Source: Candidatus Saccharimonadota bacterium (GTDB lineage: Bacteria > Patescibacteriota > Saccharimonadia > Saccharimonadales > Saccharimonadaceae). Taken from it: 35,165 nucleotides of DNA. Location of the stretch: assembly GCA_017652105.1 (NCBI GenBank), contig JAGCBP010000008.1, forward strand, positions 1-35,165, in the 5' to 3' direction. The notes under the pieces were generated by a model. That model ran no database searches. It saw only the letters and a list, made by a program, of their open reading frames with translations, and had not been told where the DNA came from. Each line of letters begins with the position of its first letter. The first letter of the stretch is position 1. The position numbers and the translations under genes were made by a program. Shown one piece after another: positions 7,238-14,790 of the stretch.

Positions 7238-7297
7238 AGCAAACGAGCCACTGGGAGCTGGCGAGAACCAAGCCAAACACTCCTACCTGCGTTTGCT
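7238..7297 (+). promoter_or_regulatory. Structured rpsF leader, candidate S6:S18 autoregulatory site
   Basis: AGCAAACG (7238-7245) and CGTTTGCT (7290-7297) form a perfect 8-bp closing stem. Inside, GGGAG (7253-7257) can pair with CTCCT (7280-7284), and TGGC can pair with GCCA around an A-rich loop. The structure ends 11 nt before the AAAGGAG of rpsF. In several bacteria the S6:S18 complex binds the rpsF leader and represses the operon. The position and the S6/S18 gene content fit, but I could not confirm the specific binding motif. Confidence 0.5.
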
Positions 7298-7314
7298 TTA
7301 ACCAAAGGAGTCAT

Positions 7315-7680
7315 ATGAAAGATTACGAACTTTCTATTCTCTTTCATCCCGATCTCGAGATGAACCTAGACCCCGCTGTTTCTAAGGTCAAGAAAACGAT
7401 CGAAACTAGCGGTGGCAAAATAGTAAAAGAAGAGCCGGAGGGCAAAAAACGCCTCTGCTATCCAATTAGCGGCAACGATTTTGCGCTCTACTACTACATG
7501 GATGTAAAACTTCCAGCTGATGCTCCAAAGAAAATCAGCGGTACCCTCGGCATTACCGATGAGGTTATCCGTTTCCTTCTTGTCAAGGCTGATCCTAGAA
7601 GGGCAAAATATCTTGCTGCCAAAGAGCAAGAAGAAAAGCAAGAAGAAAAATCAGAAGAAACTAAAGAAGAGGAGGCCTAA
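7315..7680 (+). CDS. rpsF: 30S ribosomal protein S6
   Basis: S6 binds S18 on the platform of the small subunit. The start MKDYELSILFHPDLE and the central KKRLCYPISGNDFALYYYMD and ITDEVIRFLLVKAD segments follow the S6 fold. Length is 121 aa, with an acidic Glu/Lys tail (residues 104-121) as many S6 proteins have. AAAGGAG lies 6-7 nt before the ATG. The stop overlaps the ssb start (TAATG), giving translational coupling. The operon order rpsF-ssb-rpsR is the classical bacterial one. Confidence 0.95.
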   Translation: MKDYELSILFHPDLEMNLDPAVSKVKKTIETSGGKIVKEEPEGKKRLCYPISGNDFALYYYMDVKLPADAPKKISGTLGITDEVIRFLLVKADPRRAKYLAAKEQEEKQEEKSEETKEEEA

Positions 7681-8123
7681 TGCGCGGATTTAGCAAAGCA
7701 ATTATCACCGGTAACCTAACTAGAGATCCAGAACTCCGCACCACCACTAGCGGTAGCAGCGTATGTTCTTTCTCCGTAGCCGTTAATCGCACTTACAAAG
7801 GTGGCGATGGCGAAAATAAAGAGGAAGTCTCTTATATTGATTGCGTAGCTTGGGGTAAGCTCGGCGAAGTTATCGCCAATTACGCCAAAAAAGGTAGCGG
7901 TGTTCTTGTATCTGGCCGCCTTAGCCAACGTAGTTTTGAAGGCAAAGATGGCGTTAAACGCTCTCGCACCGAAATCGTAGCCGAAGATTTCAACTTCGTA
8001 GGTGCCAACCCAGCGTCTCGCAGCACCTCTAGCGCATCGGTCGATACGTCTGTAGATATTCCTGCGGACATTCCTACAGACATCCCAGAAGGGGAAGTGG
8101 ATTTATCAGAAATCCCATTCTAA
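7680..8123 (+). CDS. ssb: Single-stranded DNA-binding protein
   Basis: A 147-aa OB-fold protein that coats single-stranded DNA in replication and repair. The N-terminus (FSKAIITGNLTRDPELR), FSVAVNR, the aromatic YIDCVAWGKLGE and GSGVLVSGRL are standard SSB features at residues 4-84. A Ser/Asp/Ile-Pro-rich linker leads to an acidic end, DLSEIPF, equivalent to the DDDIPF tip that recruits partner proteins. Its ATG overlaps the rpsF stop. Confidence 0.95.
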   Translation: MRGFSKAIITGNLTRDPELRTTTSGSSVCSFSVAVNRTYKGGDGENKEEVSYIDCVAWGKLGEVIANYAKKGSGVLVSGRLSQRSFEGKDGVKRSRTEIVAEDFNFVGANPASRSTSSASVDTSVDIPADIPTDIPEGEVDLSEIPF

Positions 8124-8146
8124 TCTAAAAAAGGAAGGATAGTATA

Positions 8147-8344
8147 ATGAAAAAATTTAAAAATGACAAAGATATCTATTTCGATTATCGTGATGCCAAA
8201 ACTTTAGGCCACTATATCGATGCTTACGGTCGGATTGAGCCGATTTCAAAGACCGGTTTGTCAGCTAAACAACAGCGCCAACTTGCTACTGCAGTTAAGC
8301 GCGCTCGCCATTTGGCGCTTTTGCCATTTGTTTCTAATAATTAA
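8147..8344 (+). CDS. rpsR: 30S ribosomal protein S18
   Basis: A 65-aa S18 that partners S6 on the 30S platform. The body contains [19 protein letters not shown] and the conserved basic helix [20 protein letters not shown]. The N-terminal Cys-rich zinc-binding segment seen in some S18 proteins is absent. AAGGAAGG precedes the ATG. It is the third gene of the rpsF operon, 23 nt after ssb. Confidence 0.93.
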   Translation: MKKFKNDKDIYFDYRDAKTLGHYIDAYGRIEPISKTGLSAKQQRQLATAVKRARHLALLPFVSNN

Positions 8345-8357
8345 ATAAAGGAGTAAA

Positions 8358-8918
8358 ATGTACGGACCTACAGATCTCAAGAAAAACACTCTTATCACCT
8401 TGGATGGCCAGCCGTACAAGGTGGTAGAATACTCACAAAAAGTTATGGGCCGCGGTGGTTCCATTGTCAACGTCAAAGTCAAAAATTTGATTACTGGCGC
8501 ACTTCTTCCAAAGACTTTCAAAGGTCAGGAAAAAATCGAACCAGCCGAAGTCACTACCAGAAAAGTGCAATATTTGTACAATGATGGCGAAAAATTTTAC
8601 TTCATGGATCCAGAAACTTTTGAACAATACGAGCTTGCAAAAGACATGGTTGGGGATTCAGCAGATTTCATGAAAGAAGGTGATGAAATGGAAATTCAAT
8701 TCTATAACGGCACCGCTATCAACTTAAGTCTGCCAAAAAATCTTTGGCTCAAAGTTACTTACACCGAGACCGCAGTCAAAGGCGATACTACTAGCTCTGT
8801 CATGAAGGATGCTACTTTAGAAACCGGCGTAGTTATCAAAGTCCCAGCTTTTATCAAAGAAGGCGACACCGTGTCCGTGGACACCGATACCTATGAATAT
8901 CGCGAGCGCAAAAAATAG
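8358..8918 (+). CDS. efp: Translation elongation factor P
   Basis: EF-P enters the ribosomal E site and relieves stalling at polyproline. Residues 1-63 form the KOW-like domain I, and two OB domains follow (VQYLYNDGEKFYFMD; VVIKVPAFIKEGDTVSVDT). The tip loop reads VMGRGGS with Arg32 where E. coli has Lys34 (PGKGQ). Length 186 aa is normal. AAAGGAG precedes the ATG and the gene lies 13 nt after rpsR. The adjacent Pro-rich surface proteins would be natural clients (inference). No EarP- or EpmA-like modifying enzyme is in the window. Confidence 0.95.
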   Translation: MYGPTDLKKNTLITLDGQPYKVVEYSQKVMGRGGSIVNVKVKNLITGALLPKTFKGQEKIEPAEVTTRKVQYLYNDGEKFYFMDPETFEQYELAKDMVGDSADFMKEGDEMEIQFYNGTAINLSLPKNLWLKVTYTETAVKGDTTSSVMKDATLETGVVIKVPAFIKEGDTVSVDTDTYEYRERKK

Positions 8919-9543
8919 GGGTTATTTCAAAATCAAGGGCGCTGCCACCGCCTTTGATTTTGATTTCAAAGATAAAGTCGTACTAGATATTGGCTCCTCT
9001 ACTGGCGGTTTTACCCAGTACGCCCTAGAACAAGGTGCCAAAAAAGTCATTGCCGTAGAAAAGGGAACCAATCAAATGAAATCGCCTCTGCGCAATAATC
9101 CAAAAGTAGAACTGCATGAAAAAACTGATATTTTTGACTTTGAGATGACAGAAATGCCTTTCGAGGGGCATCCGCAGTTGCTACGAGGACGCAGCGAGGA
9201 GCCCCATGAAGATGGGCGCGACGAGCGTCCCGAGAAAGGCATTTCTGTCATCTTGGCGGATGTTTCATTCATCTCGTTAACCAAAATCTTAAAATATGCC
9301 AAAGACCATTTAGCCTGTAAAGATACCGAATTTTTGGTGATGCTAAAACCTCAATTTGAGGCCAAACCTTATCAGTTAAATAACGGCATTGTCAAAAACG
9401 AAAAGATTAGAAGAGAGATTATCAGGGATTTTGAATCTTGGCTCAAATTGAACAAATTTATTGTTCAAAACAAAAAAGACAACGACCTTCACGGCAAGCA
9501 CGGCAATACCGAAAGATTTTATTATTTACACCTTGCAAAATAA
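8893..9543 (+). CDS. TlyA-like (FtsJ/RrmJ-fold) rRNA methyltransferase without S4 domain
   Basis: A SAM-dependent 2'-O-methyltransferase of the TlyA group, which modifies cytidines in 16S and 23S rRNA. It has the RGYFKIK segment (9-15), motif I VVLDIGSSTGGFT (29-41), the ILADVSFISL strand and LVMLKPQFEA. These cover the K-D-K part of the catalytic set. Typical TlyA proteins carry an N-terminal S4 RNA-binding domain; here the ATG lies just before the catalytic domain, 26 nt inside efp, so S4 is absent. Residues 84-120 are encoded by a 19-bp inverted repeat plus its interior, inserted in frame before the ADVSF strand and rich in Glu and Arg. The reading frame is intact, so the protein may still work. 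Confidence 0.85.
   Translation: MNIASAKNRGYFKIKGAATAFDFDFKDKVVLDIGSSTGGFTQYALEQGAKKVIAVEKGTNQMKSPLRNNPKVELHEKTDIFDFEMTEMPFEGHPQLLRGRSEEPHEDGRDERPEKGISVILADVSFISLTKILKYAKDHLACKDTEFLVMLKPQFEAKPYQLNNGIVKNEKIRREIIRDFESWLKLNKFIVQNKKDNDLHGKHGNTERFYYLHLAK
9144..9252. repeat. Palindromic element inserted in frame in the methyltransferase gene
   Basis: GATGACAGAAATGCCTTTC (9144-9162) is perfectly inverted at 9234-9252 around a 71-bp GC-rich core. The core has further pairing (GGGGC 9165-9169 with GCCCC 9211-9215). Base composition and the charged product (GRSEEPHEDGRDERPE) differ from the flanking gene. The nearest known parallel is the Rickettsia palindromic elements that sit inside ORFs; a relation is not implied. 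Confidence 0.8.
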
Positions 9544-9555
9544 AGCATAAACATA

Positions 9556-9567
9556 TATAATTAAACT
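9556..9567 (+). promoter_or_regulatory. -10 box for leaderless pilM mRNA
   Basis: TATAAT at 9556-9561 is followed by exactly 6 nt and then the pilM ATG. There is no Shine-Dalgarno and no TG extension. It starts the type IV pilus operon. Confidence 0.65.
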
Positions 9568-10614
9568 ATGAATTTATTGCATGGCGTGGGCGATTTCTTT
9601 TCATTAGACATCGGCACCAATTCAATGCGTATTATCCAGCTAGCTGGCGATGACCGTAACGGTTGGTCTTTACTTCGCTATGCTTATGTTCCAATCGAGC
9701 AAAAACTTACCGCAGACAATACAGATTTAGGGAAAAAACGCCTCGGCGAGGCTATCATGGGTGCCGTCGAGCAAGCCGGTATCAAGACTAAATCAGTTGC
9801 CGTAGGCCTTCCGGCTAGCAAGACTTTTACTTCTGTTGTCGAGACCGAAACCCTTCCAGAAAAAGAGTTAGACAAAGTTTTCAAATACGAAATTGACAAA
9901 TACGTCCCAATGCCAATGAGCGATGCCAAAGCCGATTACCTAGTGCTCGGACCTAGTCCAAACGATCCATCAAAAACTGAGATTTTGGTCAGTTCTGTAG
10001 CCAAAGATTACGCCGAGGATGTCTTAGAGACTATCGAAAAAACCGGTCTAAATGTCATCGCCATGGAGCCAGAGCCACTTGCTATGGCTCGCTCTCTCGC
10101 CATTCCTGGCTCAATTGATGCCAACCTTATCGTAGACTTTGGTGAAAAATCTACCGATCTCGTGATTGTCTATCAGGGCAAACCAAGACTAGTTCGTTCC
10201 ATCCAAGGTGGTTTTAGCCAATTTGTTACCGCAGTAGTTAACGGTCTCGGCGTGAGGGAAGACCAAGCTCGCCAATTCATTCTTAAGTTTGGCCTCGCTG
10301 CCGACAAAGTCGAAGGTCAAGTTTTCAAAATTCTCGGCCCATCTCTGGATTCTTATGCTTCTGAGCTTGCTAAATCTGTCCGCTTCTTCCAGACTAAATA
10401 TTTGAATGGCAAAATCGGTGGCATTGTGCTTTCGGGCTATGCTAGCATGATCCCGCTTTTCCCAGAATACATCGAAGCTAAGACCAATATCCCTACTATC
10501 AAAGGCAATCCATGGCAACTCGTTCGCACCACGCCAGAGCAACAGCATGCATTAATGCCGGTCGCATCCGAATTCGCGGTAGTAATCGGTTTGTCCGAAA
10601 GGAGTAACGACTAA
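9568..10614 (+). CDS. pilM: PilM, actin-like type IV pilus assembly ATPase
   Basis: PilM is a cytoplasmic FtsA/actin-fold protein that docks on the N-terminus of PilN and couples the pilus motor to the inner-membrane platform. Phosphate-1 is FSLDIGTNSMRIIQL (11-25). Phosphate-2 is NLIVDFGEKSTDLVIV. The adenosine motif is GIVLSGYASMIP near the C-terminus. Length 348 aa is typical. The ATG sits 6 nt after a TATAAT box and has no ribosome-binding site. The stop overlaps the next ATG (TAATG), as do most junctions down to pilB, so pilM to pilB form one coupled operon. Confidence 0.93.
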   Translation: MNLLHGVGDFFSLDIGTNSMRIIQLAGDDRNGWSLLRYAYVPIEQKLTADNTDLGKKRLGEAIMGAVEQAGIKTKSVAVGLPASKTFTSVVETETLPEKELDKVFKYEIDKYVPMPMSDAKADYLVLGPSPNDPSKTEILVSSVAKDYAEDVLETIEKTGLNVIAMEPEPLAMARSLAIPGSIDANLIVDFGEKSTDLVIVYQGKPRLVRSIQGGFSQFVTAVVNGLGVREDQARQFILKFGLAADKVEGQVFKILGPSLDSYASELAKSVRFFQTKYLNGKIGGIVLSGYASMIPLFPEYIEAKTNIPTIKGNPWQLVRTTPEQQHALMPVASEFAVVIGLSERSND

Positions 10615-11891
10615 TGGCAAAAGAAATTAACCTAGTTCCGGATATCAAAAATGAGTTTCTAAAAACTCTTAAATTCCGCAATTTTGTTTTTTTCCTTTGT
10701 ATCGTAGTTGCATCATCTAGCCTTATCGTAACATTAATTTTCTTGTCTATCTCTGGTGGGCAGCAAGGTTTTATCACGGCCAAACAAAACACTTTGAAGA
10801 GTCTAGAGCAAAAAATTAATGAGTACAGTGATCTTTCTGATTTTCTTACTATCCGTGATCAGCTTGGTAATATTGCCAGCATCACCGATAATAAAGTGAT
10901 GCTTTCTCGTACCTTCAATGTACTTGCCGCCATTATCCCAACCGGTGCTGATTATATCAATATTTCGGAGCTATCGGTTGGTCTTTCGGGTGATGCCCCA
11001 ACCTTCACCTTTGATGCTCAGGCCAACTCCGGCACGGAACCATTTATTGATTATAACGTGTTGGATTCTTTCAAAAAATCCATGGCCTACATGCGCTATG
11101 ATTATGGAGAATATGTAGACAAAAATGGCGATAGTATTCCGGCTTACTGCATGATAGAAAGTAACCAGGAAGGCGCTACTTTAAGAGATGCCGAAAAAGG
11201 CTATTATGCGTACTGGCTAATCAATGGCGAGGGCTGTAATCCGGCCGCTAAAGATGAAGAAAAAGAGGAAGAAGAATCTGATGAGGAGGAATCTGAGAAT
11301 ACCGAATCATCTACGCCAGAACCTACCGCTGCTGAATTATCTCAAGCTACTGGCTATAACGTAGAAGAATGGAATGGTCAAAAAGTTGTCAAAATCTGGC
11401 GTACTCCTCAATTCGTTGACTGGTATAAAGAAAATCCAAAAGATGATGAACCATACATGAGCCTAGATGGTAGCATCGAAAATGTCCCACACTTCAACAG
11501 TTCTTGTATCAAATATTTTGGAGAAGAGAAAGAAAATAATACAATTACCTGGTCTGTTACTAATGATTCTTGTAAACTAGTCCCAGACAGCGATGAAGAA
11601 GGTACCGGTGGTATCAAAATTGATGAATCATCGAATGGCCGTGATGCAAATGAGCAATTAGTACTTAGGTTCTCTGCAACCATTACTTTTGCGCCAGAAG
11701 TCTTTAACTTCAATAATCACCATATGCTAGCTCTTTCACCTGCTGGTCGCCGTAATGTCACTGATTCTTATGCCCAAATCCAAGGCATGTTTGCCGAACG
11801 CGCTGCCGACTGCCAACAGGATGATACTGTTTGCATCACCACTCCAACTGGTAGCAATAATGAACAACAGAATAAGGGAGGAGAAGAGTAA
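10614..11891 (+). CDS. pilN: PilN-like inner-membrane pilus platform protein with large insertion
   Basis: The N-terminus KEINLVPDIK carries the INLxP motif that binds PilM, followed by a membrane span at about 24-47 and a short coiled coil (TLKSLEQKINEYSDLSDF). PilN proteins are usually about 180-230 aa; this one has 425. The extra sequence includes an acidic block near 200-220 (DEEKEEEESDEEESE), two segments with Cys, and an Asp/Asn-rich region. The family-like beta core resumes near 340 (LVLRFSATITFAP). The C-terminal tail holds a CX6C pair. The ectodomain probably works outside the membrane with PilO. Start and stop both overlap neighbours. Confidence 0.82.
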   Translation: MAKEINLVPDIKNEFLKTLKFRNFVFFLCIVVASSSLIVTLIFLSISGGQQGFITAKQNTLKSLEQKINEYSDLSDFLTIRDQLGNIASITDNKVMLSRTFNVLAAIIPTGADYINISELSVGLSGDAPTFTFDAQANSGTEPFIDYNVLDSFKKSMAYMRYDYGEYVDKNGDSIPAYCMIESNQEGATLRDAEKGYYAYWLINGEGCNPAAKDEEKEEEESDEEESENTESSTPEPTAAELSQATGYNVEEWNGQKVVKIWRTPQFVDWYKENPKDDEPYMSLDGSIENVPHFNSSCIKYFGEEKENNTITWSVTNDSCKLVPDSDEEGTGGIKIDESSNGRDANEQLVLRFSATITFAPEVFNFNNHHMLALSPAGRRNVTDSYAQIQGMFAERAADCQQDDTVCITTPTGSNNEQQNKGGEE

Positions 11892-12769
11892 TGGCCAAAG
11901 AAATCAAACTAGGCAAACGCGCCAAAATCACTCAAGCTCAGCAATATATGGCTCTAGCGGTCTTTGGTGCAGCCATCTTTCTCGGTGCAGCCATTGCTGT
12001 AGTGCTTAATTCTATTAATAAAATTTCTTTTAGTGCCAGTATTATCGCAGCCCAAGATCAATCCATTGTTAGCTTTTCTGACACGATTAAAAATATCGGC
12101 ATCTGTCCAAAGCCTCGCGGCCAAGTCTACAGTGATGATGAGCTTAAAAAATGTGCCCCAAACAGTGTTACTGCCTCAGATGTACCGAACACTCTTCGCT
12201 CTAATATTCTAGAAAATATGGCTTCAAACTCTGCTCTCGCTTCTGTTCCAAACCGGAATAATCCTGATTGTATCAACCAAAAAACCAACAAAAACTATAC
12301 TTACAAAGAACTAGAAGACAATTACGCTGCTGCTGGTGAAAGCGGGAATGAAGAACAGCTCATTGCTGCTAGTAATCTTATCAAATCTTGCTCATCACTC
12401 CGCGTAATCCCAGATGCCCTTCCAGCTTTCAGAAACGAAGAAGCGCTACTTGCTTCAATCGACAAGATTTTCCGTGATTCCGGCACCGAGCCAGAATCTC
12501 TTACCCCTACTGGAGAAACCGACTGGGCTCTATTTGGCAACAATCTTTATAATATTCCTGTTCGCCTTTCTATCGAAGCTAGCACCGGTACCATCCATAC
12601 ATTCCTAAGCAATGTTGAGCGTTCCATTAGAAACTTCAATATCGAACGTGCCACCATCGAATGGAACACGGATAGTACTATTAATTTCCAGGCTCGTGGC
12701 ACAGCTTATTATGTACAGCCATCCGTTCTCACGACTACAGATAAAGCTATAAAACCAGGAGGTAAATAA
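11891..12769 (+). CDS. pilO: PilO-like inner-membrane pilus platform protein
   Basis: A short basic N-terminus, one membrane span at about 19-42 (ALAVFGAAIFLGAAIAVVLN), then an extracytoplasmic domain. The C-terminal half (NIPVRLSIEASTGTIHTFLS, NFNIERATIEW) matches the PilO ferredoxin-like core, in which the residues before the IHTFL helix resemble the family. At 292 aa it is longer than usual (about 200), with a Cys-containing insertion at about 70-180. It pairs with PilN by position and coupling (TAATG overlap). Assignment rests on topology and gene order more than on strict motifs. Confidence 0.78.
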   Translation: MAKEIKLGKRAKITQAQQYMALAVFGAAIFLGAAIAVVLNSINKISFSASIIAAQDQSIVSFSDTIKNIGICPKPRGQVYSDDELKKCAPNSVTASDVPNTLRSNILENMASNSALASVPNRNNPDCINQKTNKNYTYKELEDNYAAAGESGNEEQLIAASNLIKSCSSLRVIPDALPAFRNEEALLASIDKIFRDSGTEPESLTPTGETDWALFGNNLYNIPVRLSIEASTGTIHTFLSNVERSIRNFNIERATIEWNTDSTINFQARGTAYYVQPSVLTTTDKAIKPGGK

Positions 12770-13030
12770 ATGAAAGTAGATCTAACCACAGCTATAGTTG
12801 CCGCAATCTTTGGCGTAGTAGTATCATACTTGTTGGTGAGCAATGTTTTTCTCAAAGATCCTAGCCCAGTCATTATCAAGACACTTAGCACTTCTGTTGG
12901 TACTAATTTGACAGAGCCAAGCGCCGAAGTCTTTAACTATCGCGCGCTTAACCCTACTATAGAAGTTTATATTGACTGTTCCAACTACGATGCTTCCGGC
13001 AGCTGTGTAAACAATACGGAGAATCAATAA
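12770..13030 (+). CDS. 86-aa single-span protein in the pilus operon
   Basis: Residues 6-27 form a membrane span (TTAIVAAIFGVVVSYLLVSN) and the rest should be outside, with Cys69 and Cys79 able to form a disulfide. There is no lipobox, so it is not a classical PilP lipoprotein, but it occupies the slot between pilO and pilB where pilP or an accessory platform gene is often found. It starts directly after the pilO stop and its own stop overlaps the pilB ATG. Role in platform assembly is inferred from position only. Confidence 0.65.
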   Translation: MKVDLTTAIVAAIFGVVVSYLLVSNVFLKDPSPVIIKTLSTSVGTNLTEPSAEVFNYRALNPTIEVYIDCSNYDASGSCVNNTENQ

Positions 13031-14769
13031 TGGCGACTTTGACCAAAGAAGCCGAACAAAGAATCCTAAGTCTGCTCCTAGCAGAAGGTTTGGTAGATCC
13101 AACTTTAGCTCAAAATGCGCAAAATTTGGATCAGTTGATTAATGAGCGCGCCATCACTGGCGATATGGTTTCTCATGCCACCGCTGTTATCATCGGGGTA
13201 CCATATATTGAGCTCAAAAATATTATGATTGATCAAGATATTTTACTCAAAATTCCATACGAAGCCCAGGCTCGTTTTATGGTGATTCCATTAGGCGAAA
13301 AAGATGGTATGCTCAATATCGCCATGGCCGATGTTACTAACGTTCAAGCTACCGACTATATCTCCAATCTCATTAATCAGCCAGTTCGTGTCTGGATGTC
13401 ATCAGAGCGTGGTATCAAAGAAATGCTTGAGAAAAACCATGGTGATTTTGCTAGTGTCAAGGAAGCAGTCAAAGACACCAATGAAGAAATCGCCGCTCAA
13501 GCCGAGCATGCCGATGTCAAAACTATCGTTCAGGATTCGCCAATTTCCAAGGCACTAACTACAATTTTAAGTTATGCAGTCAAGACCAAAGCCTCAGATA
13601 TCCATATTGAGCCTTTGGAAGATTCGCTTATTATCCGCTGTCGCGTAGATGGTGTGCTCAGAAAAATTATGGATCTTCCAAAAATTGTAGCCCCAGCGCT
13701 TGTTTCTCGTATCAAAATTCTTGCCAATCTAAAAATCGATGAACATCGTATTCCGCAGGATGGCCAATTTACCGTTTTGGTAGAAGATAAGGAAGTGGAT
13801 CTTCGTATTGCCACTTCGCCAGTTACTTGGGGCGAGCAGGTGGTAATCCGTCTTTTGGATAAAAAAGGCGTTTCGATGAAAATCGATGAAATGGGTATGA
13901 CTGGCCGTGCCCTCCGGGCTGTTCTAGAGGGAATTAGAGAGCCAAACGGCATGATTTTAACTTCTGGTCCTACTGGTTCTGGTAAGTCTACCACCCTTTA
14001 TGCACTTATCAATCAGATTAAATCAGAAGAAATCAATATCGTGACTTTGGAGGATCCAGTCGAGTACAAAATGGCGGGAATCAATCAAATTCAAGTCAAT
14101 GTAGATGCTGGGTTAACTTTTGCCTCAGGCCTTAGGAGCATCCTTCGCCAGGACCCTGATGTAGTAATGGTAGGTGAGATTCGCGATAACGAAACCGCCC
14201 AGCTAGCTGTGCAGGCCGCACTTACTGGTCACTTGGTGTTTTCTACACTTCACACCAACTCTGCTGCTGGTATTTTGCCACGTCTCTTGGATATGGGAAT
14301 CGAACCATTCCTTCTTGCTTCCACTTTGAACGTGGTAATTGGTCAGCGCTTGGTTCGCCGTGTTACCGAAAAGCGAGACACCTACAAATCTTCCGAAATC
14401 GAAACCGAGAGTATCAACTCTATTGTGGGCGATATATTACCGCAGACTAGCGATGATGTAGATAGAATTAGCGAAGACCTTGGCTATCCAGGATTACCAG
14501 TCAGAGATGATAATTATTATATGCTCGCCAAAGGTCGTGACAGCAAAGAAACCCCAGGCGGCTATAGCGGCCGTGCTGGTTTGTATGAGACTATTACTGT
14601 AGATGAAGATATTCAGAAGATGATTACTAATCATTCTACCGCTGCCGAAATTATGCGTTTAGCCAGATCCAAGGGTACCATTACTATGCGCCAAGATGGT
14701 ATTTTGAAAGTATTGTCAGGTATTACATCAATAGAGGAGGTCAACCGCGTGGCAAGCGATTTGTCATAA
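13030..14769 (+). CDS. pilB: PilB/GspE-type pilus extension ATPase
   Basis: A hexameric cytoplasmic ATPase that drives pilin polymerisation. Residues 1-150 are the GspE N-terminal (MshEN-like) domain. The ATPase has Walker A GPTGSGKST at 313-321, an Asp box (VTLEDPVE) and Walker B with catalytic Glu (DPDVVMVGE, 375-383). The HLVFSTLHTN His box and QRLVRR follow. The segment after QRLVRR, which in most PilB/GspE proteins carries a tetracysteine zinc site, is here TEKRDTYKSSEIE and contains no Cys. The remainder to SGRAGLYE is normal. Length 579 aa. The ATG overlaps the stop of the 86-aa gene. Confidence 0.95.
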   Translation: MATLTKEAEQRILSLLLAEGLVDPTLAQNAQNLDQLINERAITGDMVSHATAVIIGVPYIELKNIMIDQDILLKIPYEAQARFMVIPLGEKDGMLNIAMADVTNVQATDYISNLINQPVRVWMSSERGIKEMLEKNHGDFASVKEAVKDTNEEIAAQAEHADVKTIVQDSPISKALTTILSYAVKTKASDIHIEPLEDSLIIRCRVDGVLRKIMDLPKIVAPALVSRIKILANLKIDEHRIPQDGQFTVLVEDKEVDLRIATSPVTWGEQVVIRLLDKKGVSMKIDEMGMTGRALRAVLEGIREPNGMILTSGPTGSGKSTTLYALINQIKSEEINIVTLEDPVEYKMAGINQIQVNVDAGLTFASGLRSILRQDPDVVMVGEIRDNETAQLAVQAALTGHLVFSTLHTNSAAGILPRLLDMGIEPFLLASTLNVVIGQRLVRRVTEKRDTYKSSEIETESINSIVGDILPQTSDDVDRISEDLGYPGLPVRDDNYYMLAKGRDSKETPGGYSGRAGLYETITVDEDIQKMITNHSTAAEIMRLARSKGTITMRQDGILKVLSGITSIEEVNRVASDLS

Positions 14770-14775
14770 TGGTTG

Positions 14776-14790
14776 TGGTATAATATAGAT
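14776..14790 (+). promoter_or_regulatory. Extended -10 promoter for leaderless pilT mRNA
   Basis: TGG (14776-14778) and TATAAT (14779-14784) are followed by 6 nt and the ATG at 14791. A longer in-frame start at 14773 would place the promoter inside the coding sequence, so 14791 is preferred. Confidence 0.65.

Noticed and set aside
13572-13994. 140-codon minus-strand frame inside pilB
   Set aside because: Antisense shadow of the conserved ATPase domain without its own initiation signals.
14773-14790. Longer pilT start (MWYNID...)
   Set aside because: It would begin inside the TGG-TATAAT promoter; the ATG at 14791 fits the family length and the 6-nt leaderless rule.
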